Numbered from the stretch's first letter, positions 1 through 6,833 are shown. The stretch is 8,249 nt of DNA from Tannerella sp. (GCA_031283785.1 JAITBC010000184.1:1-8249), one strand, 5' to 3'. Notes: a model not told the origin generated them from the letters alone. Translations and numbers: made by a program.

Positions 1-463
1 CCGGCATATTTCCAAGTTCTTCCGTACTGATTGATACGATAGAACCCGTCAGGTCCTTTTTCCGTTGCGTCCCGTATCCTACCACCACCACTTCGTCCAA
101 CGCCTGTGTATCTTCTTTCAGTGTAATGTTAATGACAGTCCGGTTTCCAATCAGGACTTCTTCCGGTACATATCCGACATACGAAAATAACAAAACCGAA
201 GACGCTTCCACATTTTTTATTGAATAATTCCCTTCATGATCGGTAATAACACCATTCGATGTACCTTTCACGATTACATTTACCCCCGGTACAGAGTTCC
301 CGGAGTCATCCGCAACTGTCCCACCGACAGTTTTTGTCTGCGCTACAACATGCTGAACAGATATGAAAGCACATACGAAGAAACAGGTAAAAAAACCAAA
401 TCTTCGAACAATACTCCTGTTCAATGCCAAATTCTTTTGAAAAAATAATTCTCGCTTTTCCAT
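1..463 (-). CDS. SusC/RagA-family TonB-dependent outer-membrane receptor, amino-terminal part (partial)
   Basis: The gene starts at the ATG at 463-461 and runs off the left edge, leaving 154 codons plus one base of a protein that is usually about 1,000 residues. It opens with a basic stretch and a hydrophobic signal peptide (about residues 18-41), with likely cleavage near VVAQ-TK. Residues about 45-117 form a carboxypeptidase-regulatory-like beta-sandwich (GGTVADDSGNSVPGVNVIVKG, ending in INITLKE). Next comes the SusC hallmark ALDEVVVVGYG (121-131) and then KKDLTGSI, the start of the plug domain. Such receptors pair with a SusD lipoprotein and import oligosaccharides or other bulky nutrients across the outer membrane using TonB energy; a susD partner would be expected just beyond the window. 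It lies 35 bp downstream of the isomerase gene on the same strand with no promoter visible between them, so it is probably the third gene of that operon. The family is certain; the substrate is unknown. Confidence 0.95.
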   Translation of the reverse strand, partial: MEKRELFFQKNLALNRSIVRRFGFFTCFFVCAFISVQHVVAQTKTVGGTVADDSGNSVPGVNVIVKGTSNGVITDHEGNYSIKNVEASSVLLFSYVGYVPEEVLIGNRTVINITLKEDTQALDEVVVVGYGTQRKKDLTGSIVSISTEELGNMP

Positions 464-498
464 GTACAATTGATTTAAAATTTACGTTATTTATATGA

Positions 499-1962
499 CT
501 AAGTTATGATTGATGAATCTAATTTCAGATATCGTGCCAATTTTTCTATGGTGGCGGCATGATGACCGATACCCAAAGCAAAATGATGAGTGGGACATTC
601 CCTCACCCATTTCTTCAGGAATGTCCGGATATCCGGCTTGAAGAATCCACGTGTGTTCGTATTACCTGTCGGCGGTATCGGGCCGCTGACCGATTCTCCT
701 TCGGCAATTATAAATTTGAATTTGCCGTCGTACGTAGAATTAATTGATAATAATGTAATCGGGCCTTCTTTGATTTTAAACTCTACTCCAGCCCCGCTAC
801 CCGGTTTGCCGTGATATTTCTTAAGGCTTCGCAACACCGGCTTACCTTCGGCGATAGAAATATTATGCGGCCCGTCATGCCCGACCAGTACAAAGCCTTC
901 GTTGAAATCTACCGGGTGAAACTCGGCAAAACTGCCGCCGATACCTAACCTGTCCATAATCATCAGAGCGATAAGCGTTTTCAAATCCGATTCTCCACAC
1001 ACAGGTATGTGCCTGGCAGTTAACAATGAATTCCCGACGATCAGGTTTGACATAACCAACTGTTCGGTAGAGTTGTCCGCACCATTGTAATAGTAAGCAA
1101 GCCCGTCTAATTGTTTTAATTCGACAAACTGCTCTAACGCCGCATATATTTGCGCCGAAACACGTAAATCTTCTTTCCTGAGTTTCATGGAAATAGGATC
1201 GGAAACCGGCTTGGGTGTATCGAAAAAATTCATGATCTGTTTTTCTTTTTCCTTTATTTCATCATCCGTGATACGGTTATAATAATCTACTAATTCATTT
1301 GCTTCATATTCAAAAACATGCAGGCCGAAGAAAGTCGTTAACGCGGTGGGATCGGTATGCATATCCATCATCGAATTTATCGGATGGCCGATATGCCCTA
1401 ACCCGGCTTTTTTCAGGCTATGCAAAACTTTAGCTATTTTACAGTATTCTTCAATTTCCTTATCGACTTGAGTATCCTCATATAAAGCGCCTATGATACA
1501 ATCCGGCGCCGCTCGTCCCATTCTGCCTGCGACTCCCGCAAACTCAGGCAGTGCGCATATATTATCGTTCATTAATTGCATATAAGTAGTTGCACAGGTA
1601 TAATCCAGCATTTTCACCGGTTGAAGGGCGACTAAAACAATGGGGCATTGTATTAATTTAAGTATAACGCCGAATGTTCCGGATGTAGCATACGTAACCA
1701 TATCGCAAAACAACAGGTCCAAACTGCCTTTTACCATATCTTCTACTGCCTGATAAGCCTTCTGCGGTGAATCAATCATGCCGAAAGAGATTATTTCAAT
1801 GGATTTGTCAACGGGTATTTTCCGAATAAAATCTCTTTCTTTTTCAAGCAGTTCTTCCAATAATCCCGGAAATTGCATCCAGTATCTTTCGTATCCTACA
1901 CTAAAAACTCCTATTCGTGCTGATGCTTGTACTTTTTTCTCTTTTCTTATACCTGTATTCAT
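499..1962 (-). CDS. L-fucose/L-arabinose isomerase-family protein (AraA-like fold, substrate unknown)
   Basis: This 487-residue cytosolic protein is close in length to E. coli AraA (about 500). The amino domain begins with the Rossmann-like strand RIGVFSVGYERYWMQFPG (16-33). The metal and catalytic residues known from AraA can be matched by motif: E324 in CGESDLKT (AraA E306 in GEGDWKT), E347 in SFAEF (AraA E333 in SFMED), H362 in LVGHDGPH (AraA H350 in LGSH) and H459/H460 in THHFALG (AraA H450 in AHH). It should therefore bind Mn2+ or a similar metal and interconvert an aldose and a ketose. Sequence around the motifs departs from true AraA (HDGPHN replaces HMLEV), and no arabinose or fucose kinase or aldolase is in view, so I do not call it araA or fucI. 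It lies 79 bp downstream of the transporter gene and 35 bp upstream of the susC-like gene. The fold is well supported; the sugar is not known. Confidence 0.85.
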   Translation of the reverse strand: MNTGIRKEKKVQASARIGVFSVGYERYWMQFPGLLEELLEKERDFIRKIPVDKSIEIISFGMIDSPQKAYQAVEDMVKGSLDLLFCDMVTYATSGTFGVILKLIQCPIVLVALQPVKMLDYTCATTYMQLMNDNICALPEFAGVAGRMGRAAPDCIIGALYEDTQVDKEIEEYCKIAKVLHSLKKAGLGHIGHPINSMMDMHTDPTALTTFFGLHVFEYEANELVDYYNRITDDEIKEKEKQIMNFFDTPKPVSDPISMKLRKEDLRVSAQIYAALEQFVELKQLDGLAYYYNGADNSTEQLVMSNLIVGNSLLTARHIPVCGESDLKTLIALMIMDRLGIGGSFAEFHPVDFNEGFVLVGHDGPHNISIAEGKPVLRSLKKYHGKPGSGAGVEFKIKEGPITLLSINSTYDGKFKFIIAEGESVSGPIPPTGNTNTRGFFKPDIRTFLKKWVRECPTHHFALGIGHHAATIEKLARYLKLDSSIIT

Positions 1963-1984
1963 AATTATGTTTTTATATTTCTAC

Positions 1985-1995
1985 TTAACGCACTA
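1985..1995. promoter_or_regulatory. Candidate operator half-site before the isomerase gene
   Basis: TTAACGCACTA here is identical over 11 bases to 3317-3327, which forms one arm of the palindrome at the transporter promoter. It lies 23-33 bases upstream of the isomerase ATG. The second arm is missing (ACTTATTT follows). A weak minus-strand -7-like box, TTGATTTG, sits at 2014-2007 at a similar offset, but it has no convincing -33 partner. The repeat is seen directly; regulator binding is inferred. Confidence 0.4.
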
Positions 1996-2041
1996 ACTTA
2001 TTTTTACAAATCAATTTGATGTTAATTATTCAGATTAAAAA

Positions 2042-3283
2042 TCATTCTGCTGATTTGCGATTAATATCCGGCAAGAATAACATAAAGATAAAAAAAGCAA
2101 CCGGATACATAATGCCCGAATAAATCCATAGCGGTTTATACGAGAAAGATGCTATAATAATACCAATCAAAGGATTGATTACTAATGAAGAAACAGCGCC
2201 TGCAGAACCCGACAGGCCTACGACGGTAGAGGATTTTTCTTTCCCGAAGATATCACCGATGGAGGTAATATAGTTAGTAATCCAAATCCCATGGGCAAAA
2301 AATGCTAACGACATAACAATAATAATCAGCTCCGGAGAATTTATCACGCCTACAAATAAGACCGGCAAAGTTAAAAAGGCGGCAACGCCCATATTCGCTT
2401 TGCGGGCAAAATTCACATCTTCTTTTATCCTATACAGAAGATCCGACAGCCATCCCCCCATAATATTGGCTATTCCCAAAGCAAGAAAGGGAATCCATAA
2501 ATAATCGCCGATATAATCTAACGAAACACCTTTTACTTCGTTCAGGTATTTCGGAATCCAGAACATGTAAAAATAAAATATAGGATCCAATAAAAAACGG
2601 ATAACGATAAATGTTCCTGCATCCCTGTTTTTTAATAACTCCTGTATATCATGAAACATGTTACGTTTTTTAACCGGATGATGTTTCATCCCTGAAACGG
2701 CTGACGATATCTTCGCTGTTGTTTTCAACCAGAAAAACAACCAGATAAAGCCCAAAATTCCGCTGAACAAAAATAAATACCGCCAATTCATATAATACAG
2801 CGCGTATGCACAAAGCGGCACTGCCACAACAGCGCCAATGGCTGAACCTCCTATCGCAATGCCATTTGCCACAGCTCTTCTTTTGGGTGCTATCCATTCC
2901 GTGACTGCTTTAATAACGCCCGGGAAACACCCTCCTTCGCCTGCGCCCAATAAAAAACGGAAAAAACCAAAATGAAATGCATTGGCCGACAAGGCATGCA
3001 GCGTAGTTGCCAACGACCAGAAACCCACAGAGATAGCAAGACCTTTCCTGCTTCCGAATCTGTCAATCAGAGCGCCGCCAACAGTAAACATAACGGCGTA
3101 ACTGATTAAAAATCCCGCATTAATAAAACCATATTCCGTATCGGTAACAGATAATTCATCCTTTATCTTAATTATCGAAACAGACAAAATCTGCCTGTCC
3201 ATAAAACTTAATGCCGTCGCCAACAGCAATAAACTCGTTATCAACAGGAAAATATGTTCCTTTTTAATGATATTCTTCATCAT
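2042..3283 (-). CDS. MFS transporter, anion:cation symporter (ACS) family, hexuronate/aldonate-transporter-like
   Basis: This 413-residue inner-membrane protein has about 12 hydrophobic segments split by a basic cytoplasmic loop (about 187-215). Features of the ExuT/DgoT-type ACS branch are visible: SFMDR in the first helix (D29, R30), an MFS motif A in the loop after helix 2 (ALIDRFGSRKG, 71-81), and FRFLLGAGEGGCFPG (108-122) with E116. By motif, D29, R30 and E116 match the acidic and arginine residues that DgoT uses for proton coupling and carboxylate binding. I infer proton-coupled uptake of a sugar acid or related organic anion, but the sequence does not name the substrate. It appears to be the first gene of a minus-strand operon with the isomerase and susC-like genes, driven by the promoter at 3342-3372 and probably controlled by the divergent GntR-type regulator. 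Family confidence is high; substrate confidence is low. Confidence 0.9.
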   Translation of the reverse strand: MMKNIIKKEHIFLLITSLLLLATALSFMDRQILSVSIIKIKDELSVTDTEYGFINAGFLISYAVMFTVGGALIDRFGSRKGLAISVGFWSLATTLHALSANAFHFGFFRFLLGAGEGGCFPGVIKAVTEWIAPKRRAVANGIAIGGSAIGAVVAVPLCAYALYYMNWRYLFLFSGILGFIWLFFWLKTTAKISSAVSGMKHHPVKKRNMFHDIQELLKNRDAGTFIVIRFLLDPIFYFYMFWIPKYLNEVKGVSLDYIGDYLWIPFLALGIANIMGGWLSDLLYRIKEDVNFARKANMGVAAFLTLPVLFVGVINSPELIIIVMSLAFFAHGIWITNYITSIGDIFGKEKSSTVVGLSGSAGAVSSLVINPLIGIIIASFSYKPLWIYSGIMYPVAFFIFMLFLPDINRKSAE

Positions 3284-3320
3284 ATATTTTTACTGATATT
3301 TTTCATATCTCTATAGTTAA

Positions 3321-3338
3321 CGCACTATGTTTAGTGCG
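3321..3338. promoter_or_regulatory. Palindromic operator candidate at the transporter transcription start
   Basis: CGCACTA-TGTT-TAGTGCG is a perfect inverted repeat (7-base arms, 4-base spacer). It begins 4 bases downstream of the transporter -7 box, so it should cover the transcription start and first transcribed bases, where a bound repressor would block initiation. The left arm with its flank (TTAACGCACTA, 3317-3327) recurs at 1985-1995. The neighbouring GntR-type protein is the natural candidate to bind it, but another regulator cannot be excluded. Confidence 0.6.
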
Positions 3339-3341
3339 GTG

Positions 3342-3372
3342 CAAATATAAGTGCTTTTTTTATATGTGCAAA
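3342..3372 (-). promoter_or_regulatory. Bacteroidetes-type promoter of the transporter-isomerase-susC operon
   Basis: Reading the minus strand, TTTG lies at 3372-3369, followed by a 19-base spacer and TATATTTG at 3349-3342. This fits the Bacteroidetes consensus TTTG-N19-21-TAnnTTTG exactly. Transcription should begin near 3335, giving a leader of about 50 bases before the ATG at 3283. The palindrome at 3321-3338 overlaps the expected start. Confidence 0.85.
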
Positions 3373-3398
3373 ATAATCCGGTTTTTTTTTGAAAAAAA

Positions 3399-3429
3399 AT
3401 TGTTATTATCGCGAAAGGTATTATTTTTG
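3399..3429 (+). promoter_or_regulatory. Promoter of the GntR-type regulator gene
   Basis: TATTTTTG at 3422-3429 matches the -7 consensus TAnnTTTG. The sequence ATTG at 3399-3402 matches three of four bases of the -33 element with a 19-base spacer. Transcription should start near 3436, leaving a leader of about 60 bases. The -33 box abuts an A/T tract shared with the opposing transporter promoter. Confidence 0.7.
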
Positions 3430-3467
3430 CAGCATGATAATAAGTTGATAAACGAAATAAAAGGTAA

Positions 3468-3486
3468 ATCTATGTATTACATAGAT
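3468..3486. promoter_or_regulatory. 19-base perfect palindrome before the gntR-type start codon
   Basis: ATCTATGTA-T-TACATAGAT is a perfect inverted repeat with 9-base arms around one central base, ending 11 bases before the ATG at 3498. It lies within the predicted leader of the regulator gene. As DNA it would suit a dimeric GntR-type repressor acting on its own gene. As RNA it could fold with a 7-base stem and the loop UAUUA next to the translation start. It shares no core with the CGCACTA palindrome. The symmetry is seen; both roles are inference. Confidence 0.55.
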
Positions 3487-3497
3487 GTAAATAGTTT

Positions 3498-4265
3498 ATG
3501 ATAAAGGAATATCCGAAATATATTGAGATCAGTAAAACAATCATTTCTAAAATCGAATCCGGCGAATTGTTGCCCGGAGATAAAGCGCCTTCTGAAAATG
3601 ATCTTATAAATACATATAAGATAAGTAATACGACAGCCCGCAAAAGTCTTCTTGAAATAGAACTACAAGGTTGGGTTAAACGCATAAAAGGAAAAGGGAC
3701 TTTTGTCCTGAACAGATCGGAGGATAAATCTCTGACCCGCATATTAGGCTCTTTCAGCGCAATGAAAGAGTCTTTTAATGATAATCTCATAAAAGAAGGT
3801 TTTACGCCTAAAAACGTAATATTGGAGAAAACGATTTTAGAAAACGGCATATCCGCTCGCGTCAATGGGAAAACATATATCATTGAAGGGAAAATACTTA
3901 AAATAAGAAGATTAAGATATGCCGACGATTTTCTCTTAAAGGACGAAACAAGATATATATCCATACGGTTATGTCCGCGAATAAATATGTTCGACCTCAA
4001 ACATTCATTGATTAAAGCCTATGAAGAAGATTATAAGTTGAAACTTGAGAATGTAGAAAGGATGCTCAGTTCCATAATCATTTACCCGGAAGATAAAAAC
4101 AATTATTTTGAGAACAGTATTGCCATTCCTGTTTTCCTTCTCGACAGCGCCATAACGTGTAACGAAAAAAAAGTTGTTGAAATAGAACGGTCGTTATACA
4201 GAGGGGATAAATATAAATTCTCCATACAAACGATCCCATCGAAAACAATCGACACACTTCTGTAA
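3498..4265 (+). CDS. GntR-family transcriptional regulator, HutC type with UTRA ligand-binding domain
   Basis: This 255-residue protein starts with a winged helix-turn-helix of GntR type (about residues 3-72). Its signature is SGELLPGDKAPSENDLINTYKISNTTARKSLLEIELQGWVKRIKGKGTFV in outline, with LPGDKAPSE (25-33), TTARKSL (45-51) and the wing KGKGTFV (64-70). Residues about 88-252 are a divergent UTRA domain (RRLRYADDF, ISIRLCPR, IERSLYRGD near the end), the fold HutC-type regulators use to sense small metabolites, often sugars or sugar acids. Typical members are homodimeric repressors released by their ligand. It is divergent from the transporter operon, 214 bp away, which supports local control of that operon and perhaps of itself. 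The start is the first ATG in frame after the promoter at 3399-3429 and gives a complete DNA-binding domain. The ligand is probably the imported compound or its catabolite; that is inference. Confidence 0.9.
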   Translation: MIKEYPKYIEISKTIISKIESGELLPGDKAPSENDLINTYKISNTTARKSLLEIELQGWVKRIKGKGTFVLNRSEDKSLTRILGSFSAMKESFNDNLIKEGFTPKNVILEKTILENGISARVNGKTYIIEGKILKIRRLRYADDFLLKDETRYISIRLCPRINMFDLKHSLIKAYEEDYKLKLENVERMLSSIIIYPEDKNNYFENSIAIPVFLLDSAITCNEKKVVEIERSLYRGDKYKFSIQTIPSKTIDTLL

Positions 4266-4293
4266 TATTCCGTACAGACCTGATTTTGCGGCT

Positions 4294-4352
4294 TGGAACG
4301 GCGGAGCACCCGGGAACGGGAATGACCGTTCCGTTATTTCGGGCCTGTTCCA
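4294..4352 (+). other. Nested inverted-repeat element in the gntR-dapA gap (possible RNA structure or terminator)
   Basis: Within the 188-base gap after the regulator gene, three sets of arms nest: TGGAAC (4294-4299) with GTTCCA (4347-4352), CCCG (4309-4312) with CGGG (4340-4343), and GGAACGG (4313-4319) with CCGTTCC (4326-4332) across a 6-base loop. GGAACGG also occurs at 4295-4301, so two copies compete for the single CCGTTCC. An alternative small hairpin, CCCG-GGAA-CGGG (4309-4320), has a GNRA-type loop. The stretch is visibly more GC-rich than the surrounding gap. No U-run follows directly, so it is a poor classical terminator. It lies upstream of the dapA promoter and should be transcribed, if at all, as the 3' end of the regulator message. 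Function unknown. Confidence 0.35.
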
Positions 4353-4398
4353 TACGTATTGCGGATGACACCCCGCTCAGGAAAATAAGCATGGTTAT

Positions 4399-4429
4399 TT
4401 TGCATTTTTCATGACATACATTATCTTTG
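4399..4429 (+). promoter_or_regulatory. Promoter of dapA
   Basis: TTTG at 4399-4402, a 19-base spacer and TATCTTTG at 4422-4429 match the Bacteroidetes consensus exactly. Transcription should start near 4435, giving a leader of about 20 bases before the ATG at 4454. The TTG at 4427-4429 that could open a longer reading frame is part of this -7 box and would not be transcribed. Confidence 0.85.
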
Positions 4430-4453
4430 TCGTCCGAAAACAAACATGTTACT

Positions 4454-5350
4454 ATGGCAAGCATAGATTTACACGGTATGGGCGTTGCCCTGATAACGCC
4501 ATTCAAAGAAGATGAAAGCGTTGACTATGAAGCATTAATCAGAATGATTGACCACCTCATGGAAAACGGAACGGATTATATCGTCGCACTCGGTACGACC
4601 GCCGAAACGCCGTCTTTATCCGAAGAAGAAAAAACAGCAATTACACGAATCGTTGTTGAACGGGTGAATCGTCGTATTCCTGTCGTTCTCGGCATCGGGG
4701 GCAACTGTACTCGGAATGTAATGTCACAAATCGGGCATACGGATTTCAAAGGAATTGATGCAATCTTATCCGTCGTTCCCTATTATAACAAACCTTCGCA
4801 GGAAGGTATTTACCGGCATTTCAAGGAAATTGCGAAAGTTTCACCGCGACCGGTCGTATTATATAACGTACCGGGACGTACCGGAACGAATATGACGGCG
4901 GCGACTACACTCCGGCTTGCACGCGAGTTTGATAACATCATGGCAATAAAAGAAGCTTCCGGTAATATCACACAGATGGATGATATCATAAAGAATAAGC
5001 CTTCCGAGTTTCAGGTTATATCCGGCGACGACGGCATCACTTTCCCGCTGATAGCGTTAGGCGCGGTAGGCGTTATTTCCGTTATCGGCAATGCCTTCCC
5101 GAAAGAGTTCAGCCGTATGGTAAGGTTAGCGATTCAGGGAGATTATCAAAACGCACGCATCATCCACTCCCGCTTCGCCGAGTTATTCGAATTGCTGTTT
5201 GTCGACGGCAATCCTGCCGGAGTAAAAAGCATGCTTAACATGATGGGTTTTATAGAAAACAAATTACGGCTACCCCTCGTTCCTACACGCATAACCACAT
5301 GCGAGAAAATCAGGGATGTCCTTAATAAACTGAATATAAACGTCAAATAA
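4454..5350 (+). CDS. dapA: 4-hydroxy-tetrahydrodipicolinate synthase
   Basis: This 298-residue class I aldolase-type TIM barrel condenses pyruvate with L-aspartate-4-semialdehyde, the first committed step of the diaminopimelate/lysine pathway in the cytoplasm. Key residues match E. coli DapA: T48-T49 in GTTAETP (T44-T45), Y111 in VVPYYNKP (Y107), Y137 in LYNVPGRTG (Y133), R142 (R138) and the Schiff-base lysine K166 in AIKEASG (K161). GTTAETP and PGRTGTN fit DapA rather than N-acetylneuraminate lyase. I chose ATG 4454 (MASIDLHGMG) because the promoter -7 box covers the upstream in-frame TTG, and the resulting length is normal for the family. With its own promoter it is probably independent of the upstream regulator gene. 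A terminator follows directly. Function confidence is high. Confidence 0.95.
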   Translation: MASIDLHGMGVALITPFKEDESVDYEALIRMIDHLMENGTDYIVALGTTAETPSLSEEEKTAITRIVVERVNRRIPVVLGIGGNCTRNVMSQIGHTDFKGIDAILSVVPYYNKPSQEGIYRHFKEIAKVSPRPVVLYNVPGRTGTNMTAATTLRLAREFDNIMAIKEASGNITQMDDIIKNKPSEFQVISGDDGITFPLIALGAVGVISVIGNAFPKEFSRMVRLAIQGDYQNARIIHSRFAELFELLFVDGNPAGVKSMLNMMGFIENKLRLPLVPTRITTCEKIRDVLNKLNINVK

Positions 5351-5383
5351 AAAAACCTCCCCGTGGAAAAAGGAGGTCTTTTT
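5351..5383. terminator. Bidirectional rho-independent terminator between convergent genes
   Basis: ACCTCC (5355-5360) pairs with GGAGGT (5372-5377) across an 11-base loop. A T-run follows on the plus strand (5379-5383) and an A-run precedes (through 5355), which becomes a T-run when read on the minus strand. It begins directly after the dapA stop codon and lies 26 bases beyond the end of the minus-strand lipoprotein gene, so it can stop both transcripts. The stem is short, so its strength is uncertain. Confidence 0.6.
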
Positions 5384-5408
5384 AAACTGTCGTTCTCTCT
5401 TTCGTTCT

Positions 5409-6833
5409 TTACTTTTTGTCTTCGAACCTGCTTGAAATAACGACAATTTTCATCAAATCATCGTCTTTCCGTATTTTTAGTCCCGAAGGTACAAGCGTAT
5501 GCGTAATTCCCTTCGTCGAATAGTCGCTCGTGCCCGTTTCCCGGTATACGGGCAACACCAGCAGGCGAAGATCCTCGTCGGGAGAATTCTTTATATGCGT
5601 CTTGAGTAAATTACTTATATTTCCGAATGCATAAGTCCGTGTATTGGCCGAATAGCCGCTTGCTGTGGCACTTGACGAAGCGCCTTCTACATTATTATAT
5701 GATACATATGAAATAACATTGTCGTTAATGCTTACATTCTCAAAAAATGTCGTCACCGAATCTTCGGGCAACAAGAGCAAATGAGAAGGCGGCATAAAGG
5801 CAAAATCCCATTCGTCGGCAGGTAAATACTTCAGTTCAAGCGTAAAACCGTTAATAAAGCGTTCCTGAACATCCAGCGTTTTTGAAATTTCAGTGGTAGG
5901 TATGATAAGTTTCGTGCATACGCCTGCCGGAGATTTAATATACGCATGGGAAGGATTTTCTTCAAGTAAATGATTGATATTGCTGTTTTTAAAACGGTTC
6001 AGCTGAAAGACCTCTTTAGAATTTCTAAACCCTTGGGTGCCATTAATCAAAGAATCCTGCCCCTGTGAATCTTTCCCGATATAATTATAATATATGCATA
6101 TGGATATATTTTCTCCTTGCGTCAGTATTAGATTTCCGCTGCCGAACGTATTAGTAATATAAACGCCGGGAAAAAACTCGTTAAAAGAATTTTGTGAAGC
6201 GAATGTCGAAGGATTATTGACTGTTTCGTCATAAAATTTCTGCCCCAATTCGACAGGCAGTTTCACCCGTATATTGGGGACATAGCTATCCAAATTACGG
6301 ACGGAGTCGGAAACACTCATGTCATACGCCGTATACGTACAAACCCCTAAAGGGCGACTCATGTCGCAATATTCCTCCGGATTGCCGTTCGTATAAAAAG
6401 TCCGTGTCAACGGTTTGTTAATCGGGAACACCGAAACCTGCATCGGCACAATCGTATCACCATATGCCAAAACCCCTCCGGAAGAACTGTTCATATAGGC
6501 AATAAACAAATCTATTGAATCAATCTTCCCGTTATAAGGCGTTGAATTAAACTGAAACCCTTCCTTACAATAAAACTGGCACAGGAAGTCGGACTTAATC
6601 GTACCGTAAATCGGGTCATACATTTCTCCCAGCATACAAGTCGACGTTTTAGCAAAGACGGAATCAAGTTTTACGGTCGAAATTTTCATCTGAAACGTAT
6701 CGGTATAAACGGTTATAAGATCTCCGGGAGGCTGAATCGTTGTCCCTACCGGCGTCAAATTATCGTCACATGCGCCCATGATAAGGCCTGTCAAAAGGCT
6801 GCATAAGGCCATAAGTTTTTTAAACCCTTTCAT
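5409..6833 (-). CDS. DUF4270-type lipoprotein
   Basis: This 474-residue exported protein has a type II signal peptide: KGFKK, a hydrophobic core, then LIMGAC with the lipidated cysteine at residue 22. CDDN follows the cysteine; acidic residues right after it resemble the lipoprotein export signals described for Bacteroidetes, so surface exposure is possible but not shown. The mature part has the pattern I associate with DUF4270: LTPVGTTIQPPGD, a TDTFQMKISTVKLDSV block, LGEMYDPIYGTIKSDFLCQF (about 68-87) and IDSIDLFIAYM. It is rich in beta-type segments with no obvious enzyme motif. The family is restricted to Bacteroidetes as far as I know and has no established function. The gene starts 15 bases after the glycogen-synthase-like gene ends, so the two are very likely co-transcribed. 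It ends convergent with dapA at a shared terminator. Family assignment is from sequence resemblance. Confidence 0.75.
   Translation of the reverse strand: MKGFKKLMALCSLLTGLIMGACDDNLTPVGTTIQPPGDLITVYTDTFQMKISTVKLDSVFAKTSTCMLGEMYDPIYGTIKSDFLCQFYCKEGFQFNSTPYNGKIDSIDLFIAYMNSSSGGVLAYGDTIVPMQVSVFPINKPLTRTFYTNGNPEEYCDMSRPLGVCTYTAYDMSVSDSVRNLDSYVPNIRVKLPVELGQKFYDETVNNPSTFASQNSFNEFFPGVYITNTFGSGNLILTQGENISICIYYNYIGKDSQGQDSLINGTQGFRNSKEVFQLNRFKNSNINHLLEENPSHAYIKSPAGVCTKLIIPTTEISKTLDVQERFINGFTLELKYLPADEWDFAFMPPSHLLLLPEDSVTTFFENVSINDNVISYVSYNNVEGASSSATASGYSANTRTYAFGNISNLLKTHIKNSPDEDLRLLVLPVYRETGTSDYSTKGITHTLVPSGLKIRKDDDLMKIVVISSRFEDKK

Noticed and set aside
484..509. GACTAAGTTAT near the isomerase stop, similar to CACTAACTTAT at 1992-2001
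   Set aside because: It differs at two positions, lacks the CGCACTA core and overlaps coding sequence, so I did not count it as a third operator copy.
499..1962. Naming the isomerase araA
   Set aside because: Metal ligands match, but sequence near them diverges and no arabinose pathway genes are visible, so only the family is supported.
3470..4000. 176-codon open frame on the minus strand inside the GntR-type gene
   Set aside because: It lies antisense to the conserved winged-helix and UTRA coding sequence and resembles no family, so it is a frame shadow.
4078..4506. 142-codon open frame on the minus strand across the gntR end and dapA start
   Set aside because: It overlaps the coding parts of two well-supported plus-strand genes and both dapA control elements, and its translation has no recognisable domain.
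4454..5350. N-acetylneuraminate lyase (nanA) as part of the neighbouring sugar locus
   Set aside because: GTTAETP, the YNVPGRTG block and overall similarity to Bacteroidetes DapA fit dihydrodipicolinate synthase, and the gene has its own promoter.
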